Program-made: the position numbers and the translations under genes | The notes under the pieces: model-generated | The model's database searches: none | Told to the model about the DNA's origin: nothing | What the model saw: only the letters and a program-made list of their open reading frames with translations | Source: Caulobacter sp. Root343 | GTDB taxonomy: Bacteria; Pseudomonadota; Alphaproteobacteria; Caulobacterales; Caulobacteraceae | Reading direction: 5' to 3' | Length of the DNA: 64,000 nt | Assembly: GCF_001425745.1 (NCBI RefSeq) | Contig: NZ_LMDF01000007.1 | Span: 812,617 to 876,616 of the forward strand | Shown: piece by piece, positions 35,313-48,537 of the stretch | Position numbering within the stretch: position 1 is the first letter of the stretch | Layout: each line of letters starts with the position of its first letter

Positions 35313-36613
35313 CAATGACCTCCGACCAACACGGCGTCGCGGGCGCTGACGTCACGCCGGGGCGCGGTCATGCCGAACAGCCCGACCACGGCGAAGCAGG
35401 CGCACGGCACCAGGATCGCGAAGCGGATGGCGCTGGCGTCGGAGATCCCGCCCATCAGGGCCGTCAGGACGGCGCCGCCGATGATGCTCATGACCAGGAA
35501 CGACGAGCCGGTCTTGGTCAGCGGCCCCAGCCCCTTCAGCGAACTGGCGAAGATGGTCGGGAACATGATCGACATGAAGAAGCTGGTCGAGGCCAGGGCC
35601 AGCAGGCCCAGGTGACCGCCGACGGTCACGGCGACCAGGGTCAGACCGACATTGACGACCGCGAACAGCGCCATCAGACGCGAGGGATCAACGCGGCTCA
35701 TCAGGGCCGTGCCCGTGAAGCGCCCGGCCATGAACCCGACCAGCGACCATGAGAGATAGGCCGCGGCGGTCTTCTCGCCCATGCCCGGAACCTGGTCCTG
35801 AGCGTAACGGATCATATAGCTCCACACCCCGACCTGGGCGCCCACATAGAAGAACTGGGCGGCGACGCCGAACAGGAAGCGCGGCCGCGCGAACAGGCCC
35901 AGGATCGGCCTGTCGACGTGCTCCTGATGCTGATCCTCGGCCGTTGGCCGGCTGGCCTGGGGCGGAAAGCGGGTGATCGCCACCAGCACCGCCCAGATCA
36001 GCACCACCGCGGCGATGATCAGGTACGGCAGCTGGGTCGACTGAGCCTCAGTCGCCTGGAACGCCGACAGCTGCTCCGGCGACATGGCCGCGAACTGGGC
36101 CTTGGTCGGCTCGACGCCCGAAAGGATGAACTGGCGCCCGACGACCACCGCGGTGATCGAGCCCAGCGGGTTGAAGGCTTGGGCCAGGTTCAGGCGCTGC
36201 TCGGCCTTGGCCGGATCGCCCAACACGGTGATCAGAGGATTGGCCGAGGTCTCGAGGAAGGCCAGGCCCGAGGCGATCACGAACAGGGCGGACAGGAAGA
36301 ACTCATAGCGACGCAGCTCGGCGGCTGGCCAGAACAGCAGGGCGCCGATTCCGAACAGGACCAGGCCGACGATCACCGCGGCCTTGTAGCCATAGCGGCG
36401 CATCAGCAGGCCGGCCGGCAAGGCCAGGAAGAAATAGCCGAGATAGAACGCCGACTGCACCAAGCCCGACCGCAGGTCGGTCAGGAAGAAGGCCTTCTTC
36501 AGGTGGGGGATCAGCACGTCGTTGAGATTGTTCGCCACGCCCCAAAGAAAGAACAGCGCGACGATCAGCACCATTGGCGCCCATTCCGCGCGCCGGCTCG
36601 AACCTTGAGTCAT
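35312..36613 (-). CDS. MFS sugar permease, L-fucose:H+ symporter (FucP) family
   Basis: A 433-residue inner-membrane transporter with about 12 hydrophobic segments. The N-terminal FFLWGVANNLNDVLIPHLKKAFFLTDLRSGLVQSAFYLGYFFLALPAGLLMRRYGYK is the FucP/GluP signature, and ETSANPLITVLGDP... LNLAQAFNPLGSI follows as in that family. First gene of the operon with a dehydrogenase, a lactonase, IclR and a mutarotase. It likely imports L-fucose or a related deoxy sugar. The second permease of the same family, at 44863-46176, belongs to the arabinose module. Confidence 0.87.
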   Translation of the reverse strand: MTQGSSRRAEWAPMVLIVALFFLWGVANNLNDVLIPHLKKAFFLTDLRSGLVQSAFYLGYFFLALPAGLLMRRYGYKAAVIVGLVLFGIGALLFWPAAELRRYEFFLSALFVIASGLAFLETSANPLITVLGDPAKAEQRLNLAQAFNPLGSITAVVVGRQFILSGVEPTKAQFAAMSPEQLSAFQATEAQSTQLPYLIIAAVVLIWAVLVAITRFPPQASRPTAEDQHQEHVDRPILGLFARPRFLFGVAAQFFYVGAQVGVWSYMIRYAQDQVPGMGEKTAAAYLSWSLVGFMAGRFTGTALMSRVDPSRLMALFAVVNVGLTLVAVTVGGHLGLLALASTSFFMSIMFPTIFASSLKGLGPLTKTGSSFLVMSIIGGAVLTALMGGISDASAIRFAILVPCACFAVVGLFGMTAPRRDVSARDAVLVGGH

Positions 36614-36682
36614 GAGTGTTTCCTCCGGCCGCCCTCTGGCGGAGCGCCTTCCGAATGGACATCATATATGAAGTAGATCGTC

Positions 36683-36694
36683 AAATATGAAAAT
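36683..36694 (-). promoter_or_regulatory. ATTTTCATATTT motif upstream of the permease operon
   Basis: The minus strand reads GGATTTTCATATTTGA, about 70-80 bases before the permease start. The 12-bp core is identical to the one upstream of the GH95 gene (22993-23004). A second AT-rich palindrome, TCATATATGA (36662-36671), lies closer to the gene and may be part of the same operator or the -10 region. Confidence 0.5.
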
Positions 36695-36717
36695 CCAAAA
36701 CACCCGCTTAAGGAGGC

Positions 36718-36746
36718 GATCGGCGTTGTCATAACAAGCGCCGATC
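36718..36746. repeat. Large imperfect inverted repeat
   Basis: Arms GATCGGCGTTG (36718-36728) and CAA-g-CGCCGATC (36735-36746) pair over 11 bases with a single bulged G around a six-base centre. There is no T-tract on either strand, so it is unlikely to be a terminator. It lies between the divergent permease operon and the metal-efflux operon and could be an operator of either. Confidence 0.45.
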
Positions 36747-36804
36747 GACACTATGGTAACGAGCACGGGAGCGGATTCTGACCCTTCGGCGACGACAGTC
36801 CTGG

Positions 36805-37200
36805 ATGAAAAGCATGGCGGCGCTGGCTGTCATGCTGATGGCGCTCGTCGTCGCCCAGGCGCCGGTCACCCAGGTCGATCACTGGCTGCACGCCGCCGGC
36901 CGGGCGCATGTCGCCACGCCGCTGACCAGCGCCCTGCTCGACGAACATCATGATCACGGTAGAGGCCAGGGCGACGTCGCGGCTCAAGACGGCGATCAGC
37001 CCGACGGCTCCGCCGCACCGCCTTTTCCGCACCACCACCACGACGCCCCTTCGGCCGTAGCCCTACCGCCCTCGCCCATCATGACGGCGCTGTGGTCGTC
37101 GCCCGCTGAGCTGACGCCCTCGGCGTCCAGCAGCCCGCCCGGCGCGCCAGCCTCGCGCCAGGACCGTCCTCCCAGGATCACTCTCGAACACCTCGCCTGA
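36805..37200 (+). CDS. Small His-rich secreted protein at the head of the czc operon
   Basis: A 131-residue protein with a hydrophobic start (MKSMAALAVMLMALVVAQAPV) likely to be a signal peptide. The mature part holds His clusters (DEHHDHG and FPHHHHDAPS) and a Pro/Ser/Ala-rich tail, with little regular fold. Small His-rich proteins of this sort stand before czcCBA operons in several alphaproteobacteria and may bind or sense divalent metal in the periplasm. No named family is certain. It precedes czcC by 48 bases. Confidence 0.6.
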   Translation: MKSMAALAVMLMALVVAQAPVTQVDHWLHAAGRAHVATPLTSALLDEHHDHGRGQGDVAAQDGDQPDGSAAPPFPHHHHDAPSAVALPPSPIMTALWSSPAELTPSASSSPPGAPASRQDRPPRITLEHLA

Positions 37201-37248
37201 CGGCGCGGCCAGGCGGCTGCGCCCGCTTAAACGTTCGAGAGAGATCCC

Positions 37249-38510
37249 ATGCCTATCCCCATCGCCAACCGTGGTGCGCCACGGTCCTGGCTGCTGGCGG
37301 CGACCCTCGCCGCCCTGCCCCTCCTTGCTCACGCTGAACCGCTGCCGCTTTCCCAAGCCCTGACGCGCGCCTTGTGGGCCGATCCCACCCGGCTTGCTTT
37401 CACGGCTCGACAGGACGCCGCTCACGCCGCCGAGCGCCAGGCTAACCGCAAGCCCAACCCCACACTCGGCCTCGAGGTCGAGGACTTCGCCGGAACCGGC
37501 GCCTACGGCCTGATCGATCGGACCCAGGCCACCGTCTCGTACCAGCAGGTCGAGGAGCGTGGCGGCAAACGCCAGGCCCGCGCGGCCGTGGCGCGCGGCG
37601 AGGCGGCCGTGGCCAAGGCCCGCCGCGAGGTCGCGGTTCTCGACCTCCTCCACGAGGTGGAGCTGGCCTGGATCGACGCCGCCGCCGCCGAGAGCCGGAC
37701 GCGCGTCGCCCAGGAACGTCTCGTCCTCGCCGAGCGCACCGCCACCGAGGTCGGCCGCAGGGTTCGGGCCGCACGTGACCCGCTGTTCGCCGGCGCCCGC
37801 GCGCAAGCCCAGCTGGCCGAAGCCCGCCTCGCCCTCGACCAAGCCAAGGCCGAGGCCGAGGCGGCGCGGCGGCGGCTCTCCGCCTACTGGGACGGCGGCG
37901 GGGATTTCGAGATCGATCCGCGTTGGATCGAGGACCTGGCCCCCGCCGACGGCCTCGCGGCCGCGCCAGCGCCGGTCGATCTCGCCGTCGGAGAGACCGA
38001 GCGCGCCGCCGCCGAGGCCCGGATCGCACTGGAGAAGGCCAAGGCGGTCCAAGACCCCACCTGGCGGGCCGGCGTGCGTTATCTCAACGACGGCGGCGAC
38101 GTCGCCTTCGTCGTCGGCGGCTCCATTCCTCTGGCCCGTCACGACACCAACCAGGACGCCATCGCTCGGGCCCGAGCCGAACGCACCGCCGCGGAGGCCG
38201 ATCTCGCGGCGACACGCACGCTCACCGAACGCCGCATCGCCCGGCTGCAGGCCAGTCTCGCGATCCGCGCCAGCGAAGCGCGACGGCTGGAGGCCGAGAT
38301 CCTGCCCGCTCAGGCCCAGACCGTCGATCTCGTCCGCGACGGCTTCAACCGAGGCGGCTTCAGCTATCTCGACGTGATCGAGGCCCAGAAAGCCCTGATC
38401 GACACCAAGACCCGGCGCCTCGCCGTGCTCGCCGCCTTTCAACGCGACCGCGCCGAGCTGGCCCGCCTGACGGGCGAACACGCAGCCCTCATCCCCTCGG
38501 AGACCGCTCG

Positions 38511-38514
<4 letters not shown>
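37249..38514 (+). CDS. czcC: Outer-membrane efflux channel, CzcC-like (TolC family)
   Basis: A 421-residue outer-membrane factor. After a signal (ending LLAHAEPLPLS) the protein is made of long amphipathic coiled-coil helices rich in Ala, Glu and Arg, in two homologous halves, as in TolC. Key stretches are NPTLGLEVEDFAGTG, TVSYQQVEERGGKRQAR and the C-terminal NRGGFSYLDVIEAQKALIDTKTRRLAVLAAFQRDRAELARLTG. It forms the exit duct of the CzcCBA pump for cobalt, zinc or cadmium. The stop overlaps the czcB start (ATGA at 38511-38514). Confidence 0.85.
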
Positions 38515-42912
<4,398 letters not shown>

Positions 42913-42919
42913 GCGAAGG

Positions 42920-42960
42920 CGCGGCGCTGGCGGGGTCCGCCAGCGCCGCGTTTCTTTCTT
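42920..42960 (+). terminator. Intrinsic terminator after czcA
   Basis: Perfect 14-bp arms (42920-42933 and 42937-42950) with a three-base loop, followed by TTTCTTTCTT. It starts seven bases after the czcA stop. Its T-tract touches the stop of the convergent arabinofuranosidase gene. Confidence 0.92.
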
Positions 42961-44527
42961 ACTCCACGGCCACGACGACGACCGACTTGGACGGGATGTC
43001 CAAAGTCAGCGTGCCGCCCGAGAGCTTGGCGCCCTTGAACGCTACCGGCGCGACGGCGGGCTTGGCGCCGAAGGCGTTCATCGCGTCCATCTTGTCGGCG
43101 GTCATCACCTGGCCCGACACAGACTTGGCCTTCAGCGTTCCCAGCGCAACGCTCAGCTTGATGCTGTCGTCCGGCGACATGTTGGCCACCGCCACATAGG
43201 TCTTGCCGTCAGCGCCCTTGGCCGCCGAGGCGTTGAACGCCGGGATCTTCGTCCCCGCCACGTCGATCTCCGGCGCGGTGACGTCCAGCGGGATCGCCGT
43301 CGAATCCTGGAACGGCAGGTACATCTTGTAGGCGTAGTAGGTCGGGGTCAGGACGATCTGGTCGTCTTTGGTCAGGATCATCGCCTGCAGAACATTGATG
43401 GTCTGCGCGATGTTCGTCATCTTCACCCGGTCGGTATAGTGGTGGAAGATGTTGAAGTTGGCCGCCGCCACCACGCCGTCGCGCAGGGTGTTCAGCTGGT
43501 AGAGGTGCCCCGGATTGGTGCCCGACTCGACGTCGTACCAGGTGCCCCATTCGTCGACATAAAGACCGATCCGCTTCTTCGGATCGTTCTTGTCCATGAC
43601 GGCGACGTGCTGCTTGATCAGGCTGTCCATACGCAGGGTCTGGGCCATGGTCTTGCCCCAGGCCGCCCTGTCGAAGCCGGTCGCCGCGCCCTTCTTGTCC
43701 CAGTTGCCGGTCGGCAGGGTGTAGTAGTGCAGCGAGATGGCGTCCATGAACCGGCCGGCGTTCTTGGTCACCACGTCGGTCCAGTTGACGTCGGAGGAGT
43801 TCGCGCCCGAGGCGACGCGCGCGGCCGGATTGTCGGTGTTCTTGTGGAAGAAGGCCGAGAAGCGGCGGTACTCGTTGGCGTAGTACTCCGGCGTCATCTC
43901 GCCGCCGCAGCCCCAGCTTTCGTTGCCGATGCCGATAAACGGAACCTTGTACGGCTTGTCACGGCCGTTGGCGCGGCGCTCCTGAGCCAAGGTGTCGTCG
44001 CCCGGCGAGGTCATGTACTCGATCCACTCGCGCATCTCGGTCGGGTCGGACGACCCCATATTGACGGAGACATACGGATCGGCGCCGACCTGTTCGGCGA
44101 AGTCCATGAATTCATGGGTGCCGAACGCGTTGGTCTCGGGCGAGCCGCCCCACCAGTTGTTCTTGCGCGACGGACGCTTGGAACGCTCACCGACGCCGTC
44201 GCGCCAGCGGTATTCGTCGGCGAAGCAACCACCCGGCCAGCGGATCACCGGCGTCTTGATGTCCTTCAGCGCGGTGACCACGTCGGTGCGGATGCCGCGA
44301 ATATTGGGGATCTTGGAGTCCGGCCCGACCCACACACCGCCATAGATGCCAGCGCCCAGATGCTCGGAGAACTGGCCATAGATGTAGCGGGAAATCGGCG
44401 CGCCAGGCTGATCGGCCTTCAGCGTCGCAGCCGCGGTCAGCTCGGCGGCCTGAACCACCCCCTGCGCGCTCGCCGCCATCGCCAGCAGCGCGACCGCCGC
44501 GCTCAGGAACCTCTTGGCCTTGGCCAT
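42959..44527 (-). CDS. Alpha-L-arabinofuranosidase, GH51
   Basis: A 522-residue enzyme releasing L-arabinose from arabinan and arabinoxylan side chains. A signal peptide (MAKAKRFLSAAVALLAMAASAQGVVQA) sends it out of the cytoplasm, which is less usual for GH51. Sequence marks are YGQFSEHLGAGIYGGVWVG, RWPGGCFADEYRWRDGVG, the acid/base Glu in GIGNESWGCGGEMTPEYYA, and the nucleophile Glu in LYVDEWGTWYDVE. The C-terminal beta-sandwich ends at LDIPSKSVVVVAVE. It is divergent from the permease-GH127 operon and shares a control region with it. Confidence 0.92.
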   Translation of the reverse strand: MAKAKRFLSAAVALLAMAASAQGVVQAAELTAAATLKADQPGAPISRYIYGQFSEHLGAGIYGGVWVGPDSKIPNIRGIRTDVVTALKDIKTPVIRWPGGCFADEYRWRDGVGERSKRPSRKNNWWGGSPETNAFGTHEFMDFAEQVGADPYVSVNMGSSDPTEMREWIEYMTSPGDDTLAQERRANGRDKPYKVPFIGIGNESWGCGGEMTPEYYANEYRRFSAFFHKNTDNPAARVASGANSSDVNWTDVVTKNAGRFMDAISLHYYTLPTGNWDKKGAATGFDRAAWGKTMAQTLRMDSLIKQHVAVMDKNDPKKRIGLYVDEWGTWYDVESGTNPGHLYQLNTLRDGVVAAANFNIFHHYTDRVKMTNIAQTINVLQAMILTKDDQIVLTPTYYAYKMYLPFQDSTAIPLDVTAPEIDVAGTKIPAFNASAAKGADGKTYVAVANMSPDDSIKLSVALGTLKAKSVSGQVMTADKMDAMNAFGAKPAVAPVAFKGAKLSGGTLTLDIPSKSVVVVAVE

Positions 44528-44650
44528 GCTCTTTTCCCTCCGAAACTCACGGGGAGCTGTAGCCGCTCCCTGAACGTCTTTGCCGTCACGCTCAGCGGAC
44601 GACCGGCCCCGCGACGCGAGACCTCATGGCGCGACTTGGTAGCAGGCTTA

Positions 44651-44665
44651 GTTTTGTCCTACAAT
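44651..44665 (+). promoter_or_regulatory. Candidate GntR site D (GTTTTGTCCTACAAT)
   Basis: Matches 10 of 14 defined positions of the TATTTGTC-n-GACTAT word seen upstream of the dehydratase and FAH genes, and contains TTGT-CCT-ACAA dyad symmetry. It lies nearer to the GH51 gene. Confidence 0.45.
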
Positions 44666-44786
44666 AACCGACGGTCCGCTGGTGGTCCTATCTTGTGGGA
44701 TCCCGAGCCTCGCTTGAGCTTGAGCGCAAACGCTCTTCTCCACTCCACATCGCCGCCTCTTGCATTGACGCTTCGGCGCGGCCCAT

Positions 44787-44801
44787 ATACTCGGACAAAA
44801 G
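44787..44801 (-). promoter_or_regulatory. Candidate GntR site E (CTTTTGTCCGAGTAT)
   Basis: On the minus strand this matches 12 of 14 defined positions of TATTTGTC-n-GACTAT. It lies about 62 bases before the permease start, a position suited to repression. Confidence 0.5.
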
Positions 44802-44862
44802 ATCGAGAGCAGCCCAAAGCCGCCGCAGCCCGCGCCTAACCGCGACCGACGAAGAGGAAACG

Positions 44863-46176
44863 ATGCCCTCCATTCCCCAAAGCGCGCCCCACGGGACCTC
44901 GGCCACGGCCACGGACGCCCTTCAGCCGCGCTACGGCTCGGCCCTGAGTCTGCTGGCCAGCCTGTTCTTCATGTGGGGTTTCATCACGGTCATCAACAAC
45001 ACGCTGCTGCCGCACCTGCGTAGCGTGTTCGTGCTCGACTACACCCGTACGACCCTGATTGAGTCGGTTTGGTTCATCGCCTATTTCGTCGCCTCCATCC
45101 CCTCGGCCAAGCTGATCGAACGGATCGGCTACCAGAAGGCGATCGTCATCGGCCTGCTGGGCATGGCGGTCGGCGCGGCCATGATGGTTCCGGCGGCCAT
45201 TCTCACCTCCTACGCCTTGGTCCTGACGGCGCTGTTCGTGATCGCCAGCGGCATCACCCTCTTGCAGGTGGCGGCCAACCCCTATGTGGCGGTGATCGGC
45301 CCGCCCGAGACCGGCTCGGCGCGGCTGAACCTGGTCCAGGCGTTCAACTCGCTGGGCACCACCCTGGCCCCGCTGTTCGCCGGCTACCTCATCCTAGGCC
45401 GGTCCAAGAGCGGCACGGCCCACACCGGCGTCGCCCTGACCGCCGCCGAGCGTCATGCCGACGCCCAGTCGGTGATCCTGCCGTATGTGATCGTGGCGAT
45501 CGCCCTGGTGCTGCTGGCCTTGGTTATGGGCCGGGTGAAGCTGCCGGCCATTGGCCAGGCGAACCAGCGCACTTCGCGCGAGGGCCGCAAGAGCCTGTCG
45601 CTGTGGACCCATCGCAACCTGGTCTGGGGCGTGCCGGCGATCTTCATCTACCTGATCGCCGAAATCGGCGTGGCCAACCTGTTCATCAACTTCGTCTCGC
45701 AGCCGAACATCGCGGCGATCACCCACGAGGAGGCGTCGCGCTACCTGGCCATCCTGTGGGGCGGCATGATGGTCGGCCGGTTCCTGGGCAGCGTGCTGAT
45801 GCGCCGCTTCGCCGCCGAGCACGTGCTGGCCGCCTTCTCGATCGGCGCGTTCGTGGTGATGCTGATCACCACCTTCGCCCACGGGCCGGTGGCCATGTGG
45901 TCGCTGATCGCGGTCGGCTTCTTCCACTCGATCATGTTCCCCACGATCTTCACCCTGGGGATCAAGGGCCTGGGTCCGCTGACCGAGGAAGGCTCGGGCC
46001 TGCTGATCATGGCCATCGCCGGCGGCGCCCTGGTCATCGTCCAGGGCTGGCTGGCCGACACCTTCGGTCTGCAATGGTCGTTCCTGCTGACGGCGGCCTG
46101 CGAGGTCTATGTCCTGTTCTACGCGCTGTGGGGCTCCAAGCCCACCAACGCCTTGCCCGACCCGCACGTCGAATAA
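44863..46176 (+). CDS. MFS sugar permease of the FucP family, likely L-arabinose
   Basis: A 437-residue inner-membrane transporter. It shares the FucP-family core with the protein at 35312-36613: LFFMWGFITVINNTLLPHLRSVF, TLLQVAANPYVAVIGPPETGSARLNLVQAFNSLGTTLAPL, and the C-terminal IKGLGPLTEEGSGLLIMAIAGGA. The start is the ATG at 44863, eight bases after GAGGA. It is followed 10 bases later by a GH127 beta-L-arabinofuranosidase and divergent from GH51, so L-arabinose or a short arabino-oligosaccharide is the best guess for the substrate. Confidence 0.85.
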   Translation: MPSIPQSAPHGTSATATDALQPRYGSALSLLASLFFMWGFITVINNTLLPHLRSVFVLDYTRTTLIESVWFIAYFVASIPSAKLIERIGYQKAIVIGLLGMAVGAAMMVPAAILTSYALVLTALFVIASGITLLQVAANPYVAVIGPPETGSARLNLVQAFNSLGTTLAPLFAGYLILGRSKSGTAHTGVALTAAERHADAQSVILPYVIVAIALVLLALVMGRVKLPAIGQANQRTSREGRKSLSLWTHRNLVWGVPAIFIYLIAEIGVANLFINFVSQPNIAAITHEEASRYLAILWGGMMVGRFLGSVLMRRFAAEHVLAAFSIGAFVVMLITTFAHGPVAMWSLIAVGFFHSIMFPTIFTLGIKGLGPLTEEGSGLLIMAIAGGALVIVQGWLADTFGLQWSFLLTAACEVYVLFYALWGSKPTNALPDPHVE

Positions 46177-46186
46177 GAGATCCGCC

Positions 46187-48520
46187 ATGACCCGACTGTC
46201 GCGCCGAACGGCTTTGAAAACGGGGGCCGCGATCGGCGCCGCGAGCCTGGCCATGCCCGCCATCGCCTCGGAACCCGCCGGCAAGCTCACCAGCTTCCCG
46301 CTGTCGCAGGTGCGGCTGAAGCCATCGCGGTTCCTGACCGCGCAGGAGACCAACCAGCGCTACCTGCTGTCGCTGGAGCCCGACCGTCTGCTGCACAACT
46401 TCCGCGCCGGCGCGGGCCTTCAGCCCAAGGGCGAGGTCTATGGCGGCTGGGAGAAGGCGGGCATCGCCGGCCACAGCCTGGGCCATTACCTGTCAGCCGT
46501 GTCGCTGATGTGGGCCCAGACCGGCCAGCCCGAATTCAAGCGTCGCGCCGCCTACATCGTCGAGGAGCTGGCGGCCTGCCAGGCGGCGAACGGCGACGGC
46601 TACGCGGGCGGCACGACGGTCGAGCGCGGCGGCAAGACGGTCGATGGCAAGGTCGTCTACGAGGAGATCCGCGCCGGCAAGATCGACACCTCGGGCGGGC
46701 TGAATGCCGGCTGGGTGCCGATCTACACCTATCACAAGGTCCTGGCCGGGGCGCTGGACGCCCACGCCCTCTGCGACGATCCCAAGGCCCTGGCGGTCGC
46801 CATCGGCCTGGCCGACTATCTGGGCCGGATGTTCGAAGCGCTGGACACCGCCCAGGTCCAGACCGTGCTGCGCATCGAGCACGGCGGCATCGTCGAGAGC
46901 TTCGCCGAGCTTCACGCCCGCACCGGCCAGGCGCGCTGGCTGGACCTGGCCCGCCGCGTCCAGCATGAGGACATCGTCGCGCCGCTGGCCGAGGGTCGCG
47001 ACGACCTGGCCGGCAAGCACGCCAACACCCAGATCCCCAAGCTGATCGGCGAAGCCCGGCTCTACGAGACCGGCGGCGACGCCCGCGCGGCCAAGGCGGC
47101 GATGTTCTTCTGGGAGACCGTCGTTGACGACCATTCCTACGTCATCGGCGGCAATTCGGAGTTCGAGCACTTCGGCCCGCCGCGAAAGCTGTCGACGCGC
47201 CTGGGCCAGCAGACCTGCGAGTGCTGCAACAGCTACAACATGCTGAAGCTGACCCGGCATCTCTACGCCTGGTCCGGCGAGGCCCGCTATTTCGACCTCT
47301 ACGAACGCGCCCACCTGAACCACATCCTGTCGCAGCAGGATCCCGACACCGGGATGTTCACCTATTTCTCGCCGCTGGCCTCGGGCTATGCGCGCGGCCA
47401 CTCGACGCCGACCGATTCGTTCTGGTGCTGCGTCGGGACCGGCATGGAGAACTATTCCAAGCTGGGCGACAGCATCTTCTGGCGCGACGGCGATGGCGTG
47501 CGGGTCAACCTCTATTACCCGTCGACGCTGGACTGGACCGAGAAGGGCCTGAAGCTCGAGATCGACACCGACTTCCCGTACGACGACCAGGTATCGCTGA
47601 CGGTGACCAAGGCGCGGTCGGCCACGACGGTCTCGCTGCGGATCCCCGGCTGGTGCGCCAAGCCGTCGGTAAAGGTCAATGGTCGCGTCCGCGCCACCAC
47701 GCCGAAGAACGGTTACGTCGCGCTCACCCTGCGCGCCGGCGACGAGGTGACGTTGACCCTGCCGATGTCGCTACGGACGGAAGCTATGCCGGATGATCCG
47801 GACCTGATCGCCTTCCTGAGCGGGCCCTTGGTCCTCGCCGCCGATCTCGGTCCGGCCGAGCAGCCTTGGGACAGCTTCGATCCGGTGGTGATCGATGCGG
47901 CGGGCGCGCCGCCGCTGGTTCCGGTCGCGGGACCGCAGCGGTTCACGCTCGCCGAGCATGGCAGGCCGCAAGGTCTGCAGTTGCGCCCCTATTTCGAGCA
48001 GCACCACAATCGCACCGCGGTCTATTTCCGCCGCCTGACGCCCGCGCGGTGGGCGAGCGTGGAGCCGGCGCTGGTCGCCGAGGCCAAGGCCCGCGCCGAC
48101 ATCCGCGATCGCACGGTCGACATCATCCGCTTCGGCGAACAACAGCCCGAGGTCGACCACAATCTGAAGGCCAGCGCGGGCACTCAGGACACGGGCAACC
48201 TGACGGTCCGCAGCCGGATCTTGAACAAGGGCTCGATCGCGTTCGAGATGGCGACCGCGCCAGGTCCGCTGACCTTGCAGGTCACCTATGACGGCTCGGC
48301 GCGGAACAAGGACTTCAGGGTCCTGGTCGAGGGCCAGGAAGTGGCGCACGAAACCCTAGCGGGTGAGCGCACCGCGACTCTGAACGTGAAGACCTACGCC
48401 CTTCCCCAGGCCCTGACCGACGGCCGGAGCAAGGTCACGGTGCGGTTCGAGATGGCCGCCAACCAATGGGCGGCCGTCTTCGAGGCTCGCCTGTTCAAGC
48501 AAGCCGAGGCGCGCACCTAG
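46187..48520 (+). CDS. GH127 beta-L-arabinofuranosidase-type enzyme
   Basis: A 777-residue secreted glycosidase with a Tat-like signal (LSRRTALKTGAAIGAASLAMPAIA). The (alpha/alpha)6 barrel carries GEVYGGWEKAGIAGHSLGHYLSA and GWVPIYTYHKVLAGALDAH. The zinc-Cys catalytic centre is complete: C-E-C-C near residue 344 (QTCECCNSYN) and C-C near residue 412 (FWCCVGTGMEN). The family releases beta-linked L-arabinofuranose, found in extensins and RG-II. About 150 extra residues (SAGTQDTGNLTVRSRILNKGS...) form a C-terminal beta domain. It is cotranscribed with the permease. Confidence 0.88.
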   Translation: MTRLSRRTALKTGAAIGAASLAMPAIASEPAGKLTSFPLSQVRLKPSRFLTAQETNQRYLLSLEPDRLLHNFRAGAGLQPKGEVYGGWEKAGIAGHSLGHYLSAVSLMWAQTGQPEFKRRAAYIVEELAACQAANGDGYAGGTTVERGGKTVDGKVVYEEIRAGKIDTSGGLNAGWVPIYTYHKVLAGALDAHALCDDPKALAVAIGLADYLGRMFEALDTAQVQTVLRIEHGGIVESFAELHARTGQARWLDLARRVQHEDIVAPLAEGRDDLAGKHANTQIPKLIGEARLYETGGDARAAKAAMFFWETVVDDHSYVIGGNSEFEHFGPPRKLSTRLGQQTCECCNSYNMLKLTRHLYAWSGEARYFDLYERAHLNHILSQQDPDTGMFTYFSPLASGYARGHSTPTDSFWCCVGTGMENYSKLGDSIFWRDGDGVRVNLYYPSTLDWTEKGLKLEIDTDFPYDDQVSLTVTKARSATTVSLRIPGWCAKPSVKVNGRVRATTPKNGYVALTLRAGDEVTLTLPMSLRTEAMPDDPDLIAFLSGPLVLAADLGPAEQPWDSFDPVVIDAAGAPPLVPVAGPQRFTLAEHGRPQGLQLRPYFEQHHNRTAVYFRRLTPARWASVEPALVAEAKARADIRDRTVDIIRFGEQQPEVDHNLKASAGTQDTGNLTVRSRILNKGSIAFEMATAPGPLTLQVTYDGSARNKDFRVLVEGQEVAHETLAGERTATLNVKTYALPQALTDGRSKVTVRFEMAANQWAAVFEARLFKQAEART

Positions 48521-48537
48521 CGCGCCTCGCTAAGCTC

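Larger units (their letters stand above)
44528..44862. promoter_or_regulatory. Divergent control region GH51 / permease
   Basis: A 335-base non-coding stretch. It holds two candidate GntR sites, listed separately, placed about 125 bases before GH51 and 62 bases before the permease gene. No open frame in it looks coding, and no clear terminator or riboswitch is seen. Confidence 0.5.
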
